Shown here in pieces: positions 33,690-48,000 of a DNA stretch of 64,000 nt. The DNA lies in contig CAJQUN010000015.1 of the NCBI GenBank assembly GCA_907163345.1, positions 4,806,886 through 4,870,885 of the forward strand, written 5' to 3'. The first letter of the stretch is position 1. Each line of letters starts with the position of its first letter. Origin of the DNA: Haberlea rhodopensis. Its lineage: Eukaryota; Streptophyta; Magnoliopsida; Lamiales; Gesneriaceae. Position numbers and translations under genes: made by a program. The notes beneath the pieces are model-generated. The model searched no databases and was not told the DNA's origin. It saw nothing but the letters and a program-made list of their open reading frames with translations.

Positions 33690-34800
33690 TATTTTGAACC
33701 ACGACAAAAGTGCATTAACTAACTAATTTGTTCTATTCTTTGGATCTTTTCTTATATTTGTAATGACGTGTGCTGTTTAGTTATTATCTAGTATTAATTG
33801 CATAATTAAATAATGGACCAAATAAAAAAAACGTTTTAATATATATTATATTTTAACAAAAATACTCCCACATCTTTAAATAAACATATAAAAATGATAC
33901 CTTCATAACTTACATCTCGTTCGGTCGTACCCCTTTTCTAATACAAAGTATGTCCACACATTATATCATGTGTGATAAGTGTACAAAGAGACACCATAAA
34001 GAATGTTCTACATTCTTCTTTTAACGCCTATTTAGGCCGAAATATTGATGTTACCTCTCGTAGACAGTGTCATGTGCATTATCAACCAAATCAATATGAC
34101 TTTTTGTCAACTTTTACCAATTAATCCAAATAAATATATCTACTCGAACGAGAAAAAATCTATATAACTAAATATCAGCTTAAAACTCGATTTCATTCAG
34201 GAAATAAATTGACTACATTTTTTTTATATATTCAAATTTAAATTTAAGTTTAATGATGTAGTTTAATATTAACTGATTATTGAAAAAAACTATTGAAATG
34301 AAATAACACTACTGCAGAGTACTGCTCTTTACAGTTGGCTTTTATTCTTCCTAAGTTGACAAATGTATGCTAGTGTCTCGAACCGATTTGTTCTCTAATA
34401 TCTCATGATGTAGTGTTTCATGGGGTAGATTCAATCATAGATGAGTTATATTATCATCCAACATCATGAATATACCTCATCACTACCCATGAGGGACATT
34501 TCGAATCCCGGGATCTAAAGTCCAAATGGCTGAAAGATAATTGTGGATTTCGTGTCATAATTGTAGCCACTTATTGTTATGCTACCAATTTTAGTCTAGA
34601 TTAATATCTAACCATACTTTGTTAATGTTTTTATGATTTGATAATGTAACATTTATTTAAAAATTAATAATTCATGATAGCTTATTGTCCCATGTCTAAA
34701 ATTTGATCCATTGAGGCCGACAATCTGAAGCCCAGCTCAATTCACGAATTTTAGTTGGTAAACTTTGCCCACCAAAATTCCCGCCAAAACTTTAATCAAA
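33690..34800. other. Intergenic, AT-rich
   Basis: No gene or bounded repeat recognised; the last part would include the PSF1 promoter. Confidence 0.5.
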
Positions 34801-35006
34801 TTCATCGTCTAATTAACTCCCTCCACAAATTTTTCGACTTTCAGACTTTCAGTATCTAGGTTTTTTGGAATTTCCTCCTTTCAGTGTCTACGGATCTTCT
34901 TGAATTTTCGTTTCACTTGAATCTCTGTAGCAAACTTCTTTCACCGAAATGCTTGTGGGGATTTTGCGGTGATAATTGGGTGAAATTTTGGAAATTCTCT
35001 TGCAAA

Positions 35007-38000
35007 ATGTACGGGAAAAAAGCAAGTGAATTGGTTAAAGAATTAGCGAGTAGCGAGCCTGGGCAGCTTTGCACCTTTAATGTAAGTTTTCCTAAGTCTT
35101 TGGTTTAAGATCGTCCCCTGGCTTTCTCTTATCTTTCATTCTTCATTGAACTTAATTAATTGTTGATTCAATTGATTGAATGCACAATTGCTCTTGGAAT
35201 TGATGCTAGAGCTAGATGCTAATCTTTTGCTTATCGGTATTGCACTTTGGGATGACATGCATTTTGCATAAAATTAGTCTGTAATGATGGCTTTTACTTA
35301 CCTGAGAAAAATAAAGTTGAACTCACTAGATACCATCCTTTTTACTTCAGATCATATTTGTGTTTCATGTCTATCTTAGTAGAATTTGGTTTGGGGTGAA
35401 TTGAGGAACACAATTAATAGTGTAAACCAACTAGGTTTCCTATTCTTTTGATTGAGGGTGTTGGGGATGGACCGAAGCAATTTGAGAATAAAACACCAAT
35501 AATGTGGAATAAAATAATCAATAAGAACACAATCAATTTACGTGGTTCACCCGTATAGGCTACGTCATGAAGCTGCTGCAAATCTTTATTATAGTAAGAT
35601 ATTTTTAAAAAACACTTAAGAACTAATCTTTGTTTGCTTGAGTTGGGATGCCTTTGAAATGACAAATGAGATGACTATTTATAGGCAATTCTTCCGGTGT
35701 GAACACCCGATGTGAAAACCGCCTCATTTTCTTGCCTATCATTTTGCTAGTAGTGTGGACGTCCGCTTTTGGTCAAATGCCGCTGTTTGGATGGTAGTGT
35801 GAAACTTAACTTTTAATCACTGTTACCCCTCCTTTTGGTTCGCGTTGGTAACAAATGAATTTATGTATGGGAAAGTATGTGTTGTTTTGCGGAGTCGCAA
35901 TTGGGGCCGGAATCCGGAGGATCCTCTCGTTTTTCTTCCTGGATCTCCGATGATTGGATCCCTTCTTAGAGGAAGGCTCTCTCCCTTTTATAGGGGGGGG
36001 GGATGCCAAGGGTTCTGGTCTGCCGGGGATTCTGGAGACAATATCTGAAACCGAGGGGGGACCACAGATGGGGGACCATCTACATCTGTTGCCTACTTCG
36101 TACGATCCTTTTGCTCTGCTGATTCTCTGTGTCCGCGAATATGCTTTTCGTATCTGCAGTGCTTGGCCGCCCTTTGATTGGTTAGCAGGTCCAGCTTTTG
36201 CTTTAATAGGTGTCCGATTCCTGCAACCCTAGTCCCGGTACACAGGACCACCCTAGGTGGTCCCAGCTAGCCTATCATGTCCAATGACTGCCCGTCCCGA
36301 CCTATTGAGGAAACCGCGCCTCAGCCCGGCTGCCTTGCTAAAGATAGGCCGTCCTGCTTTGATGAGGGGCCGCGCCTCAGCTTGGGCGGCATGCTCCATG
36401 GCGGACCTCCCCGGCCTCTTGGTGTACTTCCTCGCCACCCCGGCTCGGAAACGATAGTGGCTGCTGGACAGAGGTGATCGCGCCGCAATAAGCTTGGTAG
36501 GGCCGGGTCGGGCGGAGAGCTCGACAAGGATAACCCGGGATGGGCAGTGAACTTTCTTTGTTGACTAAATGGGCCCCCCACTGATGGCCCAAATAAAGTT
36601 CGGACCCTCAAGACCTACTGGGCCTCCAGAACCAGGGATATCATCAGTATCCCCCTCTAGTCGAGCTAGTGCAGCGCTGCCTCGACTAATGGGCTTGTGG
36701 CGAACTTTATTGGTTCTTGACCCCCGGTCCTTTGACTAGACAACTTCTGGCCTCGGGGTGACAGCTATCCCGTACCAAACCCTAGTAAGCCGTCAGGCCA
36801 CGTGCCCGTATCTGGTGCTCCGACCTTTCATCTCCCTTCATCTGCATCGTTGGTTTGGGCCAGGCTTTCCTCGGCCCACGAGCCACATCTTCTATAAATT
36901 GAGGCTCTCGAGTCATTTTCCCCCATTTGCGCTCTAGGTCGGATCAATTGCCTCTCCCAAAAACCCTGTAAGTCAGCTCTGCCTTCCTTTGTGTTAATGT
37001 CGCACTCTACTTCTTCCACTTCCGGTGCCCTCTTTCGAGGGGGGGACGAGGAGGCCGAGGGGTCTGATCTACCCAGTCCCTCGGGTCGGAGGTCAGATGC
37101 TCCTGAGGGGGACATTCCCGAGGTGGTGCCCCTCCGACAAGTCCCTCCTAGGGTATTTGACCCTAGTCTCCCCACCTTCGAGGTTCTCGACCCGAGGAGC
37201 CTGGCCCAGGCCGGACTTCCTTGGTACGAGATCCTCGACTCGTGTGTTTCCCCTGAGGCCGAGCACCTTCTCCGCACGTGGTTTATCCCCCCAGATCACG
37301 ACGTACGGGTCCCTAGGGCTGGTGAGCGTCCGCACCTCCCCCCGCCCGAGTACTTTCCCTTCTTCCTCGAGCAGCTTAAAAGCGGACTCCGCTTTCCTAT
37401 CCCCCTTCCCTTCCAGGAGTTCTCCCACTATCACTGCGTCTCTCTGAGCCAGCTCACCCCCAATTCCTACCAGAGCCTAGTATCTGTCATTGCCCTCTTC
37501 CGATCCTTGGGTCTGCCTTTCTCCCCTACCCTTCTTAATTATTTTTTCCAAGTTAAGAAAACCCCCTCTCCCGGGGCGTTTTACTTTGGTGCCCGGACCT
37601 TTTACAAATTTCTAAACAACATCCCGAGCTCCCGTAAGGGATGGAAACAGAGCTTCTTTTTTGTCAAACCACCACGACGCTGGGCTTGTCCAATGGCCTG
37701 GCGAGATACCCTACCTACCCCTCGACCTCTGCCCAAAAAATACAAAGATGACGTGTTCTTCCAAACGGTTATCTCAACCCTTGGGGGTCGGCGTTTTGAT
37801 TCAGCTGCCCTAATCAGGGAGGACGTACTCAGGCGTTTTGGGCTGAGCTCCTATCCAGACGTCCCTGGTGGTACGTTCTTCCTCCCCGGCCCCGCTTATG
37901 ATATTTAAATATATACATTTATAGTTATTATTTTTTATTTTTGTCTGAGCTGAATCTTTTGTCTTGTAGATAACATGTCTCTCCAGCAGCTACTGTCCAC

Positions 38001-38460
38001 CATGGCGTCTCAGAAAAAGGCCGGGAAAGGTGCGGCCGGGGCGGGCCCTTCGAGCCAACCCCCCAGTGCGCCCGATGCTCCCCCAAACCACCCGTTTCCA
38101 GTGGCCAGCCCTCCTCGCGCCGAGGAGGTTGGGTTGGAGACAGGCCTGAGGAAAAGAAAAAGGGACGGAGGTGCAGCTAGGGTCCGGACGCGGGAAGAGG
38201 TGGCTACCTCCCCGGTTATTCATGAGATCGACACCCCACCTGCTTCCCCCCCCAGTCATCTATCAGTCGCTCCTGCCGACCCGGGTTCACCAGGGGTACC
38301 AGTGGGCTATACCCGAGATGTCAGCCTTATCAACTCTGCCCCTTCAGGTCTGTCCGCCCGGATTGTCGAGTGTCTGACCTCCTCCGCTGATCAGCAAGTC
38401 TTGTCCGAGCTGAGGTGGAAACCCCTAGCAGAGGAAGGTGTATCCCGGGCCCTATCAGTA

Positions 38461-38507
<47 letters not shown>

Positions 38508-39055
38508 AGTCCCTCTCCCCCTTTTCTCTGCAGGGCCTAGTGATGATGTGCGAGAGCCTTCGCCGGGGTGCAAACTACGGCCAATCAGCAAGAGACGCAA
38601 AGAAAACAGCTCGGGAGGCAAAGTCAGAAGCTGAGAATGCTAGAGCTAAATCCGAGGCGGACGCTGCCGAACTGGAGTCTTATAGGGCCTCGATGACCCG
38701 ACTTCGAGCGGAGGCAGAACAGCTCCGTGTTGCTCTGGCCGGGAAGGAGCGAGAACTTTCCCATGTCGGGGCTGAGTTTGAAAAGGTTAGGTCCGAGTTG
38801 GAGTCCTATGTAGCAGGTGAATCAGACCGACGCGAAGCCTTTATTAAGTCGGAGGAATTTACGAGCATGCTGGCCTCCAAGGCTTTTAAGTTTCTGGACC
38901 TCGGCTTCGAGGGGTGCAAGGGCCAGTTCAAAGCCCAGGGCTTCCCGCCCAGTGACCAGGACCCTGACGACTTCCTGGACCTTAATGCCATCATTGCCAG
39001 CATCCCCCCCGACTTCATCAAGTAGTCTGAACTGCTTTTGACTTAACCGTTGTAT

Positions 39056-39099
<44 letters not shown>

Positions 39100-42000
39100 G
39101 TGCCTCGGAGGCACCCCTTTGTACTGAAGTCATTTTGAATTTTGATTGCCTTGACTTGTTAGGAATTGGTTTCTCGCAATTTTACGAGCGTCCCGACCCC
39201 TTATATCAGCCGAGCCAACCCGTGATTTCACATTGGGATTGATCCAAACAATACAACTTAAACATAATTCCCCGGGCAGAACTGGATGCCGCATAGCGCC
39301 TTCGTGTAACCGCGACTAACATAATTCTAACAAAATTAAATCTTAAAACAGTGCTAACCTGTTAATCCACATACTCCAAGATGCACAAAGGATCAATCCG
39401 ACCCGACCTCAGGGAATAATTATTTCCAAGCAGATGATGTCCTCCTGACCCGCGCTCCTACACCCGAGCTTTATGAGGCAAAGAGGACCTGCACTTTAAA
39501 TTGGTGCCAGGGCCTCATACACCTGGGCTTTAGCATGCAGGGCGGACCTGTGCTTTAAATTGGTGCCAGGGCCTCATACACCTGGGCTTTAGTGACAGGG
39601 ATGACCTGCACTTTTAATTTGTGCCAGGGCCTCATACACCTGGGCTTTAGTGACAGGGATGACCTGCACTTTTAATTTGTGCCAGGGCCTCATACACCTG
39701 GGCTTTAGCATGCAGGGCGGACCTGTGCTTTTAATTGTTGCCAGGGCCTCATACACCTGGGCTTTAGTGACAGGGATGACCTGCACTTTTAATTTGTGCC
39801 AGGGCCTCATACACCTGGGCTTTAGCATGCAGGGCGGACCTGTGCTTTTAATTGTTGCCAGGGCCTCATACACCTGGGCTTTAGCATGCAGGGCGGACCT
39901 GTGCTTTTAATTGTGCCAGGGCCTCATACACCTGGGCTTTAGTGACAGGGATGACCTGCACTTTTAATTTGTGCCAGGGCCTCATACACCTGGGCTTTAG
40001 TGACAGGGATGACCTGCACTTTTAATTTGTGCCAGGGCCTCATACACCTGGGCTTTAGCATGCAGGGCGGACCTGTGCTTTTAATTGTTGCCAGGGCCTC
40101 ATTCACCTGGGCTTTAGTGACAGGGATGACCTGCACTTTTAATTGTTGCCAGGGCCTCATTCACCTGGGCTTTAGCATGCAGGGCGGACCTGCATTTTTA
40201 ATTTCGGACAAGAGGTTTAAAGGAAAAATTCATTAAATAACAGCGTTCGTACATTGAATTGAAATAACAACAAAATGCCTAGGAATAATATTTTCTGAGG
40301 TGATATGCATTCCAAGGTCTCTTTAGGCGTCGGCCTCCGTCCTCCTCCAAGTAGTACGACCCGGAACTCAGCTTCTGGACTACTTTGTATGGTCCCTCCC
40401 ATCGGGGGTCAAGCTTTCTTACCTCCCCTGCTGGGTTGACCTTTTTGAGGACGAGGTCCCCTACCTGAAAATTTCGGGGTACCACCCTTTTGTTGTAGGC
40501 CCTGATTATCTTGCTGCGGTAAGCCTCCATCCTTATAGCCGCCCTTTCCTGTTTCTCATAGATCAGATCCAGGTCCAGAGCCCGGCTTCCCTCATTGTCG
40601 TCATCATATGCCTGGACCCTGGCAGAGGTCTTTCCAACCTCAGCTGGTAGCACGGCCTCCGTTCCATATACCATGCTGAAAGGCGTTTCTCCAGTTGGGA
40701 CGCGAGCTGTCGTTCTGTAAGCCCACAACACACTTGGTAACTCGTCCACCCAGTCTTTGCCAACCCCGTACAGTCTGGCCTTCAAAGCTTGCACAATTGA
40801 TCGGTTGGTGACCTCTGTCTGCCCGTTGCTCTGTGGATAACCTACTGATGTAAAGGCTTGTTCGATCTTCATTTCCTTGCACCAAGCCATTAACCTCTGC
40901 CCCTGGAACTGCCTCCCATTGTCTGAGATTAATTTCCTGGGTACTCCAAAGCGGCAAACTATATTCTTCCACAGAAAGTCCAGCACATTCTCCTCGGCGA
41001 TCTTGGCTAAAGGCTCGGCCTCGACCCATTTCGAGAAATAATCTACAGCCACCAACAGAAACTTCTTTTGCTTCGGGGCCACCGGGAAAGGTCCCACGAT
41101 ATCCAGGCCCCATTTATCGAAAGGACAGGCCGACGTTACCGCTTTCATGAGGTTTGCTGGCCTTGACTGGAACTTACTGTTCCTCTGACAACCCTCACAA
41201 GTGACTACAGTCCTGATCGCGTCATTCCTCAGGGTAGGCCAGAAATACCCAGCAAGGAGAGTCTTTCTGGCCAGAGCCAACCCCCCGAGATGGTCCCCGC
41301 AGCATCCCTCGTGAATTTCTCTGAGCACATATTCTGCTTCTTCCGAGTTGAGACATCGGAGGAGGGGTCCGGCAAATGACCTCTTATATAACACATCCTC
41401 TATCAGAACAAAACGGAATGCGTGCCTCTTTAACCGTCGGGCTTGGTTCTTATCAGCGGGTACTTCCAGCTTTTTCAAGTAGTTCAAAATCGGGGCCATC
41501 CAACCCAACACCTCGGGGGCCTCGGTGACGGGCCGAGCTGCCGGAATCAACTCTGTCTGAAATATGTACTCCCTCTGCGACAAAGGAACCAGGGATGTTG
41601 ACCACTTGGAGAGCTCATCGGCCTCCTGATTATCCTCCCTAGGGATCTGCACTATGCTCCATTCCACGAAACTTTCTGACATCTCCTGTATAGCCTTCAA
41701 GTATTCTATCATCTTCTCGCTTTTGGCTTCGTAATTCCCTTTCACCTGCTGAGTGGCCAGCTGGGAGTCCGAGTGAAGGATCACTCGGCTGGCACCGACC
41801 TCTTTTGCCAATCTCAGCCCGATCAGTATAGCCTCGTACTCTGCTTCATTATTAGAAGCCCGGAAGTCTAATCTGATAATGACCTTCATTTTCTCACCCG
41901 CGGGGGATATCAGAACAATCCCCACTCCACTGCCTTCACTGTTAGCTGCTCCATCCACGTACACCTTCCAGGGCTCCTCAGCTTCAACCTCTATCCTTTC

Positions 42001-45000
42001 CGCGATGAAATCTGATAAAGCCTGGGCTTTGATGGATGACCGAGGTTGGTAGGTTACGTCGTACTCGCCGAGCTCGATTGTCCATTTCACCAATCTACCC
42101 GATACATCAGGCTGGGTCATTATCCTCCCCATGGGGCTGTTGGTTAGCACTGAGATGGGGTGTGACAAAAAGTAGGGTCTCAGCCTCCTTGCGGTTAGGA
42201 CCAAAGCTAATGCCAATTTTTCGACCTCTGGGTATCTGAGTTCCGCCCCTTTCAGTGCATGGCTGACATAGTACACCGGCCTCTGGTCCGTACCGTCTTG
42301 TTTTATCAGTACCGAGCTAACAGCGCTTTCTGTAGCAGACAAGTAGATCCATAACCTCTCGCCGGGCTCCGGCTTTACCAGGACTGGTAGCTCAGCTAAG
42401 TGCTTCTTCAGGTCAGAGAAAGCTTCCTCGCACTCGTCGTCCCAAGCGAACTTTTTCGCCTTTCTTAGCACTCGGAAGAAAGGGTAACTCCTATGAGCTG
42501 ACCTAGAAATAAACGAGCTAAGGACGCAATCCTCCCTGTCAGTTTTTGCACCTCTTTTATGCTGCGAGGTGAGGTCATTTCTTGAATTGCTCTAACTTTT
42601 TCCGGGTTGACCTCGATTCCCCTCTCTGTTACCATGAAACCCAAGAATTTACCGCTCTCACACCAAATACGCACTTAGCTGGATTTAATTTCAGACCAAA
42701 CCTGCTTAGTGTGGCAAAAGTTTCCTCTAAGTCGGGCAGTAGGTCTGCCTGGCCTTTAGATTTTACCAAGATGTCATCCACATAAACCTCAATGTTCCTT
42801 CCCGCCTGGTTTTCGAACACTTTGTCCATCAACCTCTGGTATGTGGCCCCGGCGTTCTTGAGGCCAAAGGGCATGACCACATAGCAGAATGTTCCATCCG
42901 ACGTGATAAAACTGACCTTATCTTGGTCCTCTTTCGCCAAGGGTATTTGGTGATATCCTTGGTACGCGTCCATGAAACTTAACAGCTCATACCCCGAGGT
43001 GGAGTCCACCAGCTGATCGATCCGAGGTAGGGGATAACAGTCCTTGGGACAGGCTTTGTTCAAATTACGAAAGTCGATGCACATCCTCCATTTTCCCGCC
43101 GACTTGGGAACCAAAACCACGTTTGACAACCAAGTGGGGAATTGTACCTCCCTTATCTGTCCGGCCCTCAGCAAGGTCTTAACCTCGGCTCGGATAATTC
43201 TGTCTTTATCTGGTCCAAAATGCCTCTTCTTTTGCCGGGTTACTTTTACTTCTGGATTGACATTTAACCGGTGCTGGGCTACAGAGGGCAACACCCCTGT
43301 CAGCTCGGTCGGGGACCAGGCGAATATTCCGGCATGCTTGGACAGGCAATTCGACAAGTCGTGTTTCAGGACGCTGTCTAGGTCAGCCGCTACTCTTGTG
43401 GTTTTATCGGGCTGTCCTGGGACTAATATAATTTCCTCTTCTCCGTCCCTCATCGCCTGCACCTCCTGCACCATCTGCACCCCCCTATCCTCCCGTCCTT
43501 CATCACCGCCCCTTCGGGATCTTTTCACCTCTAACTTCACAGTTTCCGCGTAGCATTTCTTGGATGAGGGCTGGTCTCCCCTAACTTCCCCCACTCTTTT
43601 TCCTACAGGGAACTTGATCTTTTGGTGGAAGGTGGAGGCCACAGCCCTGAATTCGTTCATAGCTGGCCTCCCCAGAATGATGTTGTATGAAGATGAGGCC
43701 GCCACAATGGTGAATGTGACCAGCCTGGTTTTCCGATCTTCTTTACCTCCCAGGGAAAGGGGCAGGGAAATCTGACCGAGGGGGTACACGGTGTGCCCAG
43801 CGAAGCCAAATAGTGGGGGTGTTGATTGGCTCGAGTTGATACCCTCCTAAGTCCATCTGCCGAAAAGCTTCATCAAACAACACGTTCACGGAACTACCTG
43901 TGTCTACAAACACCCTCCCAACCTCATAATTGGCAACAGTGGCCCGTATGACCAGGGCATCGTTATGGGGTGTGCAAATGTTCTCCAGATCATGCGGCCC
44001 AAAACTGACAACCACCTCCTCCTCGGCTCCACAAATCCCTCCTACACTCAGGGTCTCTCTCCTGCTGACAGCCTTCCTAGCCCTGTTGGAATCCCCATCC
44101 GTTGTCCCGCCCGAGATCATGTTTATGACTCCCCGCTTTGGGGAGTCAGCGCGGGTAGGGTTGACGTCATTTAAGCTCCTTGGGGGTCCTCGAGCACGTC
44201 CTCTACCACGGAACGGAGGACGGAAGTTGGTCCGTCCCCCTCTCCCTCTCGTCCATGACGGTCCTCGACCCCTTCCCCGAGGAAGATTATCCCCTGGTGG
44301 GACGGGTCGGGACAACAACTGCTTGAACTGGGAACTGTTCTGTATTGCCTTCTCGAGCTCCTCATCCAAACGATGGCAATCTTGTGTGGTGTGCCCAGTC
44401 GCTTGGTGGAAGATGCAGTATTTCTCCGGGGCCTCCTTGCTCGGCTCCACACTAGCTGGTGCCGGCTTTTGCAACACCTGTTTGTCTTCACATATGCGGA
44501 CGGCCTCCTCCTTGGAGACCTTCAGCGGCGTATAATGGGAAAATCGACCGAGCTGTGCCCCTTCCACTGGCCTCTTCTCGCCCTGGTTGATCCGTTTTTC
44601 CCCAGTCCTCCGCACTTCCTTCCTCCTCAGTTGCTGGGCCTCCTCCACGTTGATGTACTTCTCCGCTCGGGTGAGCAGATCATCATAGGTAACAGGAGGC
44701 TTCTTTACCAATGATCGGAAGAAGTCTCCTCCTCTCAGGCCTTGGGTGAAGGCGCTGATCAGGATTTCCGCCGGGCAGGCCGGTATTTCGAGTATCACAG
44801 TATTGAAGTTTTTGATATACTCCCGCAACGACTCATCCTCGGCCTGCCTCATCTCGAACAAGCTCAGAGAGGTCTTCTTATACCGCTTGCTGCTGGCATA
44901 CTGATGCAAGAACGCGGAGCTAAATCCGGCGAAGGAAGTAATGGAGCCCGGCTCCAACTGATTGAACCACTTCTGGGCCGACCTCACCAAAGTGGTTAGG

Positions 45001-48000
45001 AACACCTTGCACTTAAGGCGATCCGAGTAACAATGTAGCATGGCAGCATTTTTCGAACCTGCCCAGGTGTTCCTCTGGGTCCGTGCTCCCGTCATATTCC
45101 CCCGCATTGGGGGGGTCGGAAGTTATTTGGGAGTTCCTCGTTGACTATTTCACCCGAGAAAGGGGTTCCCCTCCTGACAGAGGTACCCCCCCATCCCTCT
45201 CTTCATCCTCTGGACCTCGTCCTTCAGCTCTTCCACCTGGCCCTCCAGATCCGGAACAGCAGTCACTTTAGGCCGGGAAGTTGCTCCTTGTTCGGGATCC
45301 TTCATCTGCTGGGAGCTTTCCCCGTGCACGCCCTCGGACGGACCTTCCTTTTTCCTCATGGTTTGCTCCACCGTAACTGCAATCAGTCTTGTGAGCTGCT
45401 CCAGTGTCAAAGCTCCCACTGTCATGTTTACCCCGGGCAGTGGCTGCTCCTCGCCATTGGTGGAGGCGTGGTGCTCTCGATTTTTCCTCTGCTTCCGTTC
45501 TCCTTGTTCTTACCATCGCATCAACGTCTCTTGCTCAAATTTCCCACAGACGGCGCCAATTTGTTACCCCTCCTTTTGGTTCGCGTTGGTAACAAATGAA
45601 TTTATGTATGGGAAAGTATGTGTTGTTTTGCGGAGTCGCAATTGGGGCCGGAATCCGGAGGATCCTCTCGTTTTTCTTCCTGGATCTCCGATGATTGGAT
45701 CCCTTCTTAGAGGAAGGCTCTCTCCCTTTTATAGGGGGGGGGATGCCAAGGGTTCTGGTCTGCCGGGGGATTCTGGAGACAATATCTGAAACCGAGGGGG
45801 GACCACAGATGGGGGACCATCTACATCTGTTGCCTACTTCGTACGATCCTTTTGCTCTGCTGATTCTCTGTGTCCGCGAATATGCTTTTCGTATCTGCAG
45901 TGCTTGGCCGCCCTTTGATTGGTTAGCAGGTCCAGCTTTTGCTTTAATAGGTGTCCGATTCCTGCAACCCTAGTCCCGGTACACAGGACCACCCTAGGTG
46001 GTCCCAGCTAGCCTATCATGTCCAATGACTGCCCGTCCCGACCTATTGAGGAAACCGCGCCTCAGCCCGGCTGCCTTGCTAAAGATAGGCCGTCCTGCTT
46101 TGATGAGGGGCCGCGCCTCAGCTTGGGCGGCATGCTCCATGGCGGACCTCCCCGGCCTCTTGGTGTACTTCCTCGCCACCCCGGCTCGGAAACGATAGTG
46201 GCTGCTGGACAGAGGTGATCGCGCCGCAATAAGCTTGGTAGGGCCGGGTCGGGCGGAGAGCTCGACAAGGATAACCCGGGATGGGCAGTGAACTTTCTTT
46301 GTTGACTAAATGGGCCCCCCACTGATGGCCCAAATAAAGTTCGGACCCTCAAGACCTACTGGGCCTCCAGAACCAGGGATATCAATCACCAATCTCACAC
46401 TTAAGAATTGATTTCAATCTTGTCTTAACACAATCAATGCAACAACTCATATTTCCCTTTTTATTCATGCAGTCCAGCTGCAGTCGAACGCAACTTCATT
46501 TTGTCAACAGTCCACAACCTTCGTTAGCATATCAACTGGATTTTTACTTCCAGGAATCTTCTCTAGCATCAAGACTCCATCCTCCAGAACTGATATGATG
46601 AAATGATATCGAACCTGTATATGCTTCGTCCTAGCATGATAAACAGGATTTTTTGCCAAATGAATATCACTGTGATTATCACAATATAACGAGCTTTCAT
46701 CAAGCTTCAGATCCAATTCTTCAAGAAAGGATCGTACATATCATTTATTTGGTAGCTTCTGTCACTGCAACGTACTCAGCCTAAGTAGTCGAAAGCGCAA
46801 CTATCTTTTGCAGCTTAGACACCAAACTTACTGACGTACCACCTAATGTGTAAACATACCCAGTAGTACTCTTTCTACAGTCCAGGTCACCACCAATGTC
46901 GGCATCGACAAAACCTTGTAACCCCAGATTTGACCTCCTGAAGCCTAAAAATGAGCTACTAGTACCTTTCAAGTACCTAAGAATCCATTTAACTGCTTCC
47001 CACTGTTGTTTTCGTGGATTGCTCATAAATCTGCTCATAACTCCCACTGCATGTGCTATGTCTGGTCTAGTACATACCATTGCATACATGAGGCTTCCAA
47101 CAACAAAAGCATAAGAAACATTATCCATATACACTTGCTCCTGCTTCGTTGAGCGCGATTGTGCTTTGGTTAGTTTAAAATGACTACAAAATGAGTATTC
47201 ACAGGTTTAGCTTCATCCATGCTAAATCTGTTGAGCACCTTTTTGACGTACTCTTCTTTAGATAATTTCAAGAATCCATTCACCCTATATCTTATGATCC
47301 CTTTCCAAGGATTTGCTTTGCAGCTCCCAAATCCTTCATTGCAAACTCTGTTGAAAACTCTTTCTTGAGTTTATCAATCTCCTCCAAACAAGCTCCTGCT
47401 ATCAACATATCATCTACATATAATAGTAGAATGATACAACATATAATAGTAGAATGATACAAGAATCGTCAACCTTCTTTACATAATAGCAATGATCAGC
47501 CTGATATCTCAGAAATCCATTGTTACCCATGAATCAAACTTCTTATCCACTGGCTTGGAGCTTGTTTGAGACCGTACAATCTGTTCTGAAGTTTGCAAAC
47601 CATTTTCTCTTTACCTTGTACTTCAAAACCTTGTGGCTGCTTTATGTAAATTTTTTCATCCAAATCACCATGAAGAAAGGTCGTCTTTACATCTAATTGT
47701 TCTAGATGCAAATATTTTTTTGCCACCAATCCAAGTACTGTTATAATAGTTGTTACCCCACCCACCGGAGAGAAAATTTTAGTGTAATCAACATCTTCAC
47801 TTTGTTGAGAGCCTTTTACAACAAGTCTTGCCTTGTACCGTTTGTTACCATCATGTTATTCTTTAATCGGGTACACCCACTTATTGTGTAATGCCTTTTT
47901 GCCTTCTGGAAGTTCTGTCAACTCCCAAGTCTGATTGGATGACAGTGAATCCATCTCATCATTCATGACTAACTCCCACTTGATTGAATCATCATTTCGC

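Larger units (their letters stand above)
35821..46384 (-). mobile_element. Tat-lineage Ty3/gypsy retrotransposon, young, with an antisense gene
   Basis: LTRs 35821-36643 and 45562-46384 are both 823 bp and differ, as far as I can see, only by two compensating G-run length changes. The target duplication ATCAC is at 35816-35820 and 46385-46389. On the minus strand the 5' LTR is followed by AATTGGCGCCGTCTGTGGGA, the Tat-type primer site, and the 3' LTR is preceded by AGAGGGGGATACTGA. The order is gag, protease, RT, RNase H, archaeal-type RNase H, integrase, tandem array, antisense gene, LTR. This layout with an antisense ORF near the 3' end is known in Tat relatives such as Grande. Confidence 0.95.

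Noticed and set aside
36253..36611. ORFs in the Tat LTRs (also at 45994-46352)
   Set aside because: Identical in both LTRs, GC-rich, overlapping on both strands and without protein resemblance.
37871..37969. Non-canonical AT-AG intron in the antisense gene with donor at 37901
   Set aside because: A canonical GTACGT donor at 37871 is also in phase and is preferred.
43044..44714. Plus-strand ORFs opposite Tat gag-pol
   Set aside because: Shadows of the coding frames on the minus strand; no domain resemblance.
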